NCBI GenBank assembly: GCA_029251465.1 | Contig: JAQXDI010000060.1 | Location: 1-38,256 of the forward strand | Direction of reading: 5' to 3' | DNA: 38,256 nucleotides | DNA from: Ascidiaceihabitans sp. | GTDB lineage: Bacteria; Pseudomonadota; Alphaproteobacteria; Rhodobacterales; Rhodobacteraceae | Shown here: piece after piece, positions 32,483 through 38,256 of the stretch | Position numbering within the stretch: position 1 is the first letter of the stretch | Layout: every line of letters begins with the position of its first letter | Made by a program: the position numbers and the translations under genes | Notes under the pieces: model-generated | The model's input: the letters and a program-made list of their open reading frames with translations, nothing else | Databases searched by the model: none | Told to the model about the DNA's origin: nothing

Positions 32483-33457
32483 CTAAATGCCGTTGGGGGC
32501 CAACAGGACCTTGCCTTTGCGTTCGCCCGCCCACGAATATTTCGCCGCTTCACCGATTTGATCCAGCGTGAATACTTTGTCGATCGGCGCGTGCAATTCG
32601 CCTTTGGCGACCGACGCTGTCAGGGACGCGTAAACGCCCATGCGTTCCTCTTTGCTGGCCTTTTCGAACCACAGAACCAGCCAGAACCCACGCACGACAA
32701 TATCGTTAAAGATCAACGCTGCAGCGCCCAATGCAGATGGCTGATTGGACATGCCGCCGTAGTTCACCAACGTCGCGCCACGTTCCAATGTGTCTGCCAA
32801 ACGGCCTGCCGTGTCGCCTGCGACCGCATCAACCGCCAGCTTCATTTTGGCACCCGTGGCTTTGTGCACGTCTTTTGCCAAATCGGGGCTGTCGACGATC
32901 ACTACGTCTGCGCCAATTGCTTTCATGTCGGCCACAGCCGTGTCGCGGCGCACCACGTTCACCACGTTGATGCCGCGCGCTTTGGCCAGTTGAACGATGT
33001 AGGTGCCAACGGCTGAATTGGCCGCCGATTGGATCATCCAGTCGCCCTCTTTCAGTTCGACAAATTCGGTCATCAGCAATTGCGCTGTCGCGGGGTTCAC
33101 CATCATCATGCACAGCTGGTCCACGTCGCCTTCGGGCATCGGGATCAGGTGCCGAATGTCTGCGATAACTTCGGTGACCCACGTGCCAACTCCGGCCGGT
33201 AACAAAACCAGCTGGCCAACCACCATGCCGCTGCCGTTAACCTCGGTCACACGGCCAATGCCTTCGTTGCCAGCGGTCGCGGGCAGTGGCGGGCGCACAC
33301 CGTAATTGCCGGAAATCTGGATCAGATCGCTGGGGTTGATCGGCGCGCGCAGCACGTCAACGCGGGCTTGACCGTCAGCCAACGCGGCGGCGTCAACTTC
33401 GACCACTTTCAGCACATCCACAGGATTGCCAAATTCTTCGTACATGACTTTTTTCAT
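32483..33457 (-). CDS. MDR-family NADPH oxidoreductase (enoyl reductase / quinone reductase type)
   Basis: A 324-residue medium-chain dehydrogenase/reductase without structural-zinc cysteines. 'APINPSDLIQISGNYG' near 40-55 and 'TAGNEGIGRV' are hallmarks of the MECR/ETR1 2-enoyl reductase branch, and 'SAANSAVGTYIVQLAKA' carries the NADPH AxxGxxG loop. It could reduce enoyl-CoA or quinones; 'alcohol dehydrogenase' would be misleading. ATG 33457 follows GGGAGCGATGCG; the frame upstream to 33517 has no homology. Confidence 0.87.
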   Translation of the reverse strand: MKKVMYEEFGNPVDVLKVVEVDAAALADGQARVDVLRAPINPSDLIQISGNYGVRPPLPATAGNEGIGRVTEVNGSGMVVGQLVLLPAGVGTWVTEVIADIRHLIPMPEGDVDQLCMMMVNPATAQLLMTEFVELKEGDWMIQSAANSAVGTYIVQLAKARGINVVNVVRRDTAVADMKAIGADVVIVDSPDLAKDVHKATGAKMKLAVDAVAGDTAGRLADTLERGATLVNYGGMSNQPSALGAAALIFNDIVVRGFWLVLWFEKASKEERMGVYASLTASVAKGELHAPIDKVFTLDQIGEAAKYSWAGERKGKVLLAPNGI

Positions 33458-33551
33458 CGCATCGCTCCCAAATTGTTTGGGGCAACATGTCAAAGGGCCA
33501 ACAATTTGACACGCCAAACCTTACGTCACGCAGGCATTGGGCAAAAAAAGA

Positions 33552-33569
33552 CCGAGCACAGAGGCTCGG
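33552..33569 (-). terminator. Intrinsic terminator of the response-regulator gene
   Basis: On the minus strand CCGAGC-N6-GCTCGG is followed by TCTTTTTTT (plus-strand A-run at 33543-33549). It is about 120 bases after the response-regulator stop, the only minus-strand gene it can serve. The 120 bases between hold no gene. Confidence 0.85.
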
Positions 33570-33689
33570 CCAAGCCCAACAGGGAGGTGCACGTCATAAC
33601 CCGGACGTACGGCGGAAACTGATATCACGCTTCTGCCCTAAGTAGGTTAACAGGGTCTCAACGTATTGCAATAAGCGAGGTTAAGCCGC

Positions 33690-34376
33690 TTACGCCATCA
33701 ACCGATATCCGCCGGATTCGGTCACAAGAAGGCGAACATTGGACGGATCCGGTTCGATTTTCTGGCGAAGACGGTAAATATGCGTCTCTAGCGTGTGGGT
33801 CGTCACGCCTGCATTGTATCCCCAAACTTCGTGCAACAGCACATCCCGTGCGACCACACCATCGTTGGAACGATACAGAAACTTAAGGATATTCGTCTCT
33901 TTTTCGGTCAAACGAATCTTCTTTTCGTCATCGGTGATCAACATCTTCATCGCCGGTTTGAAGGTGTACGGCCCCAGCGTAAAGACGGCGTCTTCGGATT
34001 GTTCGTGCTGGCGCAACTGTGCGCGGATACGCGCCAAGAGCACTGGAAATTTGAAGGGTTTGGCGACATAATCATTCGCACCCGCATCAAGGCCTAGAAT
34101 GGTGTCGGCGTCGCCATCATGGCCCGTCAGCATCATAATCGGGCTTTTTACACCCTGTTTGCGCATCAAACGACACAATTCGCGACCATCCGTATCAGGC
34201 AGGCCCACGTCCAGAATCACCAGATCGTACAGCGCCTCTTTTGCCCGATCCATCGCGTCGTGGCCGTTGGCAGCCTCGAATACGTCAAAGTCTTCGGTCA
34301 TGATCAACTGTTCGCTCAGAGCCTCGCGCAGATCATCATCATCATCAACCAGTAGAATTTTTTTCAATTGTGCCAT
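33690..34376 (-). CDS. OmpR/PhoB-type response regulator, orphan
   Basis: A 228-residue two-domain regulator. The receiver (about 5-115) has the acidic cluster Asp11-Asp13, the phosphoacceptor Asp56 in 'VILDVGLPD', Thr near 'MMLTGHDG' and Lys in 'YVAKPFKFP'. The C-terminal winged helix (about 130-228) ends in 'RLLVTESGGYRLMA'. No histidine kinase is nearby, so it is an orphan here. ATG 34376 is fixed by GGGAACGG; the frame extends to 34418 without homology. It is divergent from ribA across 162 bp. Confidence 0.93.
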   Translation of the reverse strand: MAQLKKILLVDDDDDLREALSEQLIMTEDFDVFEAANGHDAMDRAKEALYDLVILDVGLPDTDGRELCRLMRKQGVKSPIMMLTGHDGDADTILGLDAGANDYVAKPFKFPVLLARIRAQLRQHEQSEDAVFTLGPYTFKPAMKMLITDDEKKIRLTEKETNILKFLYRSNDGVVARDVLLHEVWGYNAGVTTHTLETHIYRLRQKIEPDPSNVRLLVTESGGYRLMA

Positions 34377-34538
34377 CGAACCGTTCCCTTTCGTGTTGCA
34401 TAACAAATGAGCGCGCACGTGTGATCAAACAAGATTTGTGGCATCACTCTCACAGCCTCGTGTCGCATGAGGGGCAATTGTTTCAATTCCTTACGGTTTG
34501 CCCTAGATATTTGGCTCAGAACAGGCAGAAAGTGTAAC

Positions 34539-35627
34539 ATGACTTTTGCACCGACAATTATCGAACGACTGGCCCGCGCCCGCGCTGACTTGCGCATGGG
34601 TGTTCCAATTGTGCTGACCGGGCAGAATTCTGTCGTGGTTTTGGCCGCCGAAACGCTAGACGCCGCGCGATTGGGCGATGTGTTGGCGATGGGCGGCACA
34701 CCGGTTTTGGCGATCACGGCACGACGGGCGGAAACCCTCAAGGCGCGTGCGTATGACGGGGATGTGTCGCGGGTGAAGTTGCCCGACGATGCCGGTCTGA
34801 CGTGGGTTCAATCGATTGCTGATCCGGCGGATGATTTGCGCGCCCCGATGAAGGGGCCGCTGGCCTCGGTTCGTGACGGCGACGCGGCGGCCCACCGCGC
34901 AGCAATTGCGCTGACCAAGGCGTCTCGCTTGTTGCCCGCCGCCCTCGTTTTGGATGTGGCCAACGGTACTGCCTTTGCTAATGAACACGGGTTGACGGCG
35001 GTGCCGCTCGACCTTGCCGCCCCGCATCTTGTTGCCAGCAGCCCGTTGCATCCGGTGGTTCATGCGCGCCTGCCGATGGACGTATCAGAGGCCGGTCGCC
35101 TGCATGTTTACCGCCCCGAGGACGGCGGCGAAGAACATTACGCCATTGAAATTGGACGGCCCGATCGCAGTAAACCCGTGCTGACCCGCCTGCATTCCGC
35201 CTGCTTTACCGGCGATTTGATGGGCAGTTTAAAATGCGACTGCGGCCCGCAATTGCGCGGCGCTCTGGCGCAGATGGGTGCGCTTGGCTCAGGCGTGTTG
35301 CTGTACTTGAACCAAGAAGGGCGCGGCATTGGACTTGCCAATAAAATGCGCGCTTATTCCCTTCAAGATCAAGGGTTTGACACGGTAGAGGCCAATCATC
35401 GCCTCGGATTCGAAGACGACGAACGCGATTTTCGTCTGGGCGCAAACATCTTGAAATCAATGGGCTTTTCGCAAGTTCGATTACTGACCAACAACCCGAA
35501 AAAAGTCGAGATGATGGAGGCCAGCGGCGTCAAAGTGACCGAACGCGTGCCCCTGAAGGTTGGCGAAAACCGTCACAACACCGCCTATCTTGCGACCAAG
35601 GCCGCCAAATCCGGGCACCTGCTGTAA
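34539..35627 (+). CDS. ribA: GTP cyclohydrolase II with degenerate N-terminal domain
   Basis: A 362-residue enzyme that opens GTP in the first step of riboflavin synthesis. The C-terminal RibA domain (about 170-355) has zinc ligands Cys222, Cys233 and Cys235 ('ACFTGDLMGSLKCDCG'), 'LNQEGRGIGLANKM' and 'LLTNNPKKVEMM'. The first about 165 residues resemble a RibB-like domain in position but lack its acidic catalytic motif, so the protein is probably not bifunctional. This layout is usual in Rhodobacteraceae. The stop overlaps the next ATG (TAATG). No FMN riboswitch is seen upstream. Confidence 0.93.
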   Translation: MTFAPTIIERLARARADLRMGVPIVLTGQNSVVVLAAETLDAARLGDVLAMGGTPVLAITARRAETLKARAYDGDVSRVKLPDDAGLTWVQSIADPADDLRAPMKGPLASVRDGDAAAHRAAIALTKASRLLPAALVLDVANGTAFANEHGLTAVPLDLAAPHLVASSPLHPVVHARLPMDVSEAGRLHVYRPEDGGEEHYAIEIGRPDRSKPVLTRLHSACFTGDLMGSLKCDCGPQLRGALAQMGALGSGVLLYLNQEGRGIGLANKMRAYSLQDQGFDTVEANHRLGFEDDERDFRLGANILKSMGFSQVRLLTNNPKKVEMMEASGVKVTERVPLKVGENRHNTAYLATKAAKSGHLL

Positions 35628-36244
35628 TGGACGTTACGCTTTTCCTCAGCTTCATGGCTGCGACGGCAATTATCGTGTGTACGCCCGGTCCTTCGGTCGC
35701 GTTGGCCAGCAGCCAAGCCGTGCGATACGGCCCCCGTGCCGCGCTGATTTGCGTGGCCGGTGATGCCTTGGGGTCTGTCGTTCAGATCATCATCGCCACC
35801 GCCAGTTTGCACTATCTGGTGGCGCTGTCTGGGCACATTTTGCCGTGGTTACAAATGGCCGGTGGTGCCTATATTTTGTACCTCGCGTGGCATGCGCTGA
35901 CGGACAGCGACGATCACGCCAGCCCGCAATCTGCCCGTCGCGCATCGTTCCTATCGGGTTTTTTCGCCTGCGTGACCAACCCGAAATCCATCGTGTTTTT
36001 TGCGGCTCTGTTCCCAGGGTTTATCTCGGGTGAACACAGCGTTTGGATGCAATCGTTGATCTACGGGTTGATCTTTGTGGTTCTCGATGCGGCCTCTATC
36101 ATCGGTTATGCGTTGATGGCCCTGCGCGCGTTTCATTCGCCTTTGGGACGGCGCGTCAGTGTCGCAACGCTCAGCGGTGTCGGGTTGTTCGGGGTCGGAT
36201 CACTGCTGATCTACAAAGGTTACAAGGCGCTGTCGCCGCAATGA
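35627..36244 (+). CDS. LysE/RhtB family translocator
   Basis: A 205-residue exporter with six hydrophobic segments, the signature 'VCTPGPSVALASSQA' near 17-31 and 'VTNPKSIVFFAALFPGF' in the middle. The substrate is unknown. It shares TAATG with ribA upstream and ATGA with the L,D-transpeptidase downstream, so the three genes form a tightly coupled unit. Confidence 0.9.
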   Translation: MDVTLFLSFMAATAIIVCTPGPSVALASSQAVRYGPRAALICVAGDALGSVVQIIIATASLHYLVALSGHILPWLQMAGGAYILYLAWHALTDSDDHASPQSARRASFLSGFFACVTNPKSIVFFAALFPGFISGEHSVWMQSLIYGLIFVVLDAASIIGYALMALRAFHSPLGRRVSVATLSGVGLFGVGSLLIYKGYKALSPQ

Positions 36245-36735
36245 ACCCTGCTGATCTGGTCCTGACAAAACGCGGTGTGCGATTCTTTGGTCAGACCTAC
36301 CCCTGCACGATCGGCAAAGGTGGCATCAAAACCGACAAACGCGAAGGCGACGGCGCGACACCGCGCGGCATTCACCGCATTGTTGGAATGCTCTATCGCC
36401 CCGATCGCATTGCAAAACCAACGCCTTGGGCGCTGCCGATTGGACCAAACGATCAGTGGTCGGATGATGAGACTGACCAAGATTACAACATGATGGTTCG
36501 CGCGCCTTACGCCCCAAGTCACGAGAAACTGCGACGTGCCGATCCGCTCTATGATCTGGTTATCCTGACGGATTGGAACTGGCCCTACGCGATCAAAGGG
36601 CGCGGGTCAGCGATTTTTATCCATCAATACCGCCGGCCCGGTTTTCCGACCGAAGGCTGTGTTGCGTTTCGGCGCGACCACCTTGCGCAGATTGCCCGCA
36701 AAATTACGACTAAAACGCGATTGATCGTCGCCTAG
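36241..36735 (+). CDS. L,D-transpeptidase (YkuD) family protein without signal peptide
   Basis: A 164-residue YkuD-type protein. The catalytic block is His128 in 'IFIHQY' and Cys140 in 'PTEGCVAF', the classic HxxxxxxxxxxxGC layout. 'EGDGATPRG' is the family's early motif. No signal peptide or membrane segment is visible at the coupled ATG, though the reaction is periplasmic in known members; such short forms are common in alphaproteobacteria. The stop TAG lies in the first copy of a 16-bp tandem repeat. Confidence 0.87.
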   Translation: MNPADLVLTKRGVRFFGQTYPCTIGKGGIKTDKREGDGATPRGIHRIVGMLYRPDRIAKPTPWALPIGPNDQWSDDETDQDYNMMVRAPYAPSHEKLRRADPLYDLVILTDWNWPYAIKGRGSAIFIHQYRRPGFPTEGCVAFRRDHLAQIARKITTKTRLIVA

Positions 36736-36764
36736 ACTGGCACCCGATTAGACTGGCACCCGAT
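36733..36764. repeat. Perfect 16-bp tandem duplication at two convergent stops
   Basis: TAGACTGGCACCCGAT occurs twice in immediate succession (36733-36748, 36749-36764). The first copy carries the L,D-transpeptidase stop TAG. The second copy encodes the last YggS residues, whose stop TAA (36748-36750) falls on the junction. Confidence 0.97.
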
Positions 36765-37401
36765 CCCCAAAGATTGCCGAACCGACGCGCACATGGGTCG
36801 CCCCCAGGGCTACAGCGCGTTCGAAATCACTGCTCATCCCCATCGACAATCCACTTAGGCCGTTGCGCGCGGCCATCTTGGCGAGCAAAGCAAAGTGCAA
36901 CGATGGCTCTTCCTCGACCGGCGGGATGCACATCAAGCCTTTGACCGGCAAATCCTGAGCAAGACAATCGGCGACAAACCCGTCCACATCCACAGGCATC
37001 ACGCCTGCTTTTTGCGTTTCTTCGCCGGTGTTCACCTGAATAAACAGATCGGGGCAACGGCCCATTTCCTGCGCAAGGCGAGCAAATGCGGTGGCCAATT
37101 TCGGGCGATCCAACGTGTGGATGGTCTGAAACAGCTCAAACGCCTGGCGGGCTTTGTTGGATTGCAGGGGACCGATCAAATGCAGGTCGATGTTGTCGAA
37201 CCGTTCGCGAAAATCGGGCCATTTCCCAGCAGCTTCTTGCACGCGGTTTTCCCCAAAACAGCGATGACCTTCGGCCAGAACTGCGGCGACCCGTTCGTTT
37301 GGCTGGACCTTGCTGACGGCAATCAGCTGTGCGGCGTCAGGTGCACGACCTGCCGCGATCAGTGCTTTTGCCATGCGTTCGGAAATATCGGTCAGTGCCA
37401 T
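36748..37401 (-). CDS. YggS/PipY family PLP-binding protein
   Basis: A 217-residue single-domain TIM-barrel PLP-homeostasis protein. PLP binds Lys31 in 'LIAVSKVQPNE', with 'FGENRVQEA', 'HLIGPLQSNK' and 'GLSMGMSSDFERAVALGATHVRVG' following. It has no known catalytic turnover and balances B6 and amino-acid pools. It is convergent with the L,D-transpeptidase across the 16-bp duplication and follows the porin terminator on the minus strand. Confidence 0.93.
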   Translation of the reverse strand: MALTDISERMAKALIAAGRAPDAAQLIAVSKVQPNERVAAVLAEGHRCFGENRVQEAAGKWPDFRERFDNIDLHLIGPLQSNKARQAFELFQTIHTLDRPKLATAFARLAQEMGRCPDLFIQVNTGEETQKAGVMPVDVDGFVADCLAQDLPVKGLMCIPPVEEEPSLHFALLAKMAARNGLSGLSMGMSSDFERAVALGATHVRVGSAIFGDRVPV

Positions 37402-37452
37402 TTTGCGGAAACCTTATGCTGATGCTTGGCGGTACAAAATAGAACTGCGGTA

Positions 37453-37486
37453 CAAAAGAAAAGAGGCGGCTCCGAAGAACCGCCTC
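37453..37486 (-). terminator. Porin terminator with UUCG tetraloop
   Basis: On the minus strand GAGGCGGTTC-TTCG-GAGCCGCCTC (10 pairs, one G:U) is followed by TTTTCTTTT, 24 bases after the porin stop. Confidence 0.95.
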
Positions 37487-37509
37487 AATTCGTTTAGGTT
37501 TCGATCAAC

Positions 37510-38256
37510 TTAGAAGTTGAAAAGAACACCCAAGTCGGCCTGAACTTGGCCGGATGCGCGCGATACAACACCGCCGCGGATAGATGTGCCGCCACCCAAG
37601 GAGTGGTTTACATCGATACCGTAGGATGTGTTTGCAAAGTAGTCAGCATCAGCAACGTAGACTTCTACGTTTGTTGCTGCGCCTACGTCAAAACGACCGG
37701 CCAGAACGACGTGGTCGCCATCTGTGCCGTTGTCTGCGTATGCCAGTGTTACGTCGGCGGTGCCGATGGAACCACCAACAGAGAATACAGCTTCTGTGTC
37801 AGTTGCGTCGTCGGAGTCTTGTACACCCAAAGCAACTGTCCAACCGGAGAACGTGTATGCACCGTGTGCAGCAACGCGGTTGCTTGTGTCAGAAGCGGAG
37901 ACGTGGACCGACAGGTCGCCTGCAGAGTACATTACTTCAACGCCGTTGTTGCCACCAGCACCGGCACCGCCGGAAGAGTACGCGTCGCCGCGGAAGTTGT
38001 ATGCTACGTACTCATAACCCAGACCCGTCAGACCCAAATCGATTGGGTACATGCCAGGCATGAATTCCAGAGCGCCGAAGATGTTGCCAACGCCGACTTC
38101 CAGACCACCAGTGCGCGCGAAGAAGCGAGCGTGGTTGATGCCTGTGCCTGTTGTGCCTTCGTTTTGCTGAATACGAACGCGTGCACCGAATGTGACGCCT
38201 GCGTCAGATTCTGCTGTTGCGTCGATTTGCAAGCGGAAGCGGGAAGTGATGTCTAC
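37510..38256 (-). CDS. Porin, C-terminal part (gram-negative type)
   Basis: The frame is open to the window edge, so the start and signal peptide lie outside. The 248 visible residues show alternating beta strands, Gly/Asp-rich turns and the C-terminal Phe ('LGVLFNF') needed for BAM insertion. Segments 'LEVGVGNIFGALEFMPG' and 'GLGYEYVAYNF' match rhodobacterial porins. It would be a trimeric outer-membrane channel. Codon use is strongly biased as in highly expressed genes. A tetraloop terminator follows. Confidence 0.92.
   Translation of the reverse strand, partial: VDITSRFRLQIDATAESDAGVTFGARVRIQQNEGTTGTGINHARFFARTGGLEVGVGNIFGALEFMPGMYPIDLGLTGLGYEYVAYNFRGDAYSSGGAGAGGNNGVEVMYSAGDLSVHVSASDTSNRVAAHGAYTFSGWTVALGVQDSDDATDTEAVFSVGGSIGTADVTLAYADNGTDGDHVVLAGRFDVGAATNVEVYVADADYFANTSYGIDVNHSLGGGTSIRGGVVSRASGQVQADLGVLFNF

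Noticed and set aside
34377..34538. FMN riboswitch before ribA
   Set aside because: The conserved junction sequences of that riboswitch are not seen.

Overview
The window looks like a piece of chromosome from a marine Rhodobacteraceae (Roseobacter-group alphaproteobacterium). The reasons are moderate GC, dense short-spaced genes, a glycine betaine demethylation locus with two GcvT-fused flavoproteins, a long GTP cyclohydrolase II, a CxxC CnoX-like thioredoxin, an AEC carrier, HspQ, and a porin ending in Phe. I see no phage, IS, CRISPR, tRNA or rRNA. The species cannot be named from this sequence alone.

Left part (1-6.3 kb): the end of an Lrp/AsnC regulator, a family 25 glycosyltransferase, a 1-Cys peroxiredoxin, an aldehyde dehydrogenase followed by two tandem hairpins, a family 11 (fucosyltransferase-like) glycosyltransferase, RluA, a SnoaL-like protein and RarD.

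Central part (6.4-15.1 kb, all minus strand): a glycine betaine catabolism locus. Betaine-homocysteine methyltransferase, a dimethylglycine dehydrogenase and a sarcosine dehydrogenase would take glycine betaine to glycine. A GlxA/GbdR-type AraC regulator sits with them. The upstream unit is XRE-cupin regulator, LysE exporter, GFA-family protein, dimethylglycine dehydrogenase, joined by TGATG and ATGA overlaps and closed by a strong terminator. Repeated GTGAAA/TTTCAC half-sites in front of the XRE gene look like its operator. The GFA gene is split by a -1 shift at a run of six A in an A AAA AAT context.

Middle right (15.1-22.2 kb): free methionine-R-sulfoxide reductase, thiolase, a STAS / anti-sigma kinase pair, a structured 279-bp intergenic region ahead of a gamma-glutamyltransferase, HspQ, an AEC carrier, a lipoprotein transglycosylase and LolA.

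Right part (22.3-38.3 kb): housekeeping genes. These are FtsK with an aminotransferase, an amidase, a UbiH-type hydroxylase, a Trm112 / LON-domain / thioredoxin operon (Trm112 is only 58 codons), a DUF6653-like membrane protein, exonuclease III, an MDR-family reductase, an orphan OmpR-type regulator with a clear terminator, a coupled ribA / LysE / L,D-transpeptidase operon, a YggS protein and the 3' part of a porin. Convergent pairs repeatedly share a 4-bp TTAR stop overlap. In one pair a perfect 16-bp tandem duplication has apparently pulled the two stops apart.

No wholly new multi-gene system is evident. The best leads are the GFA frameshift inside a translationally coupled operon, the XRE operator cluster, the structured RNA before ggt, and the 16-bp duplication.
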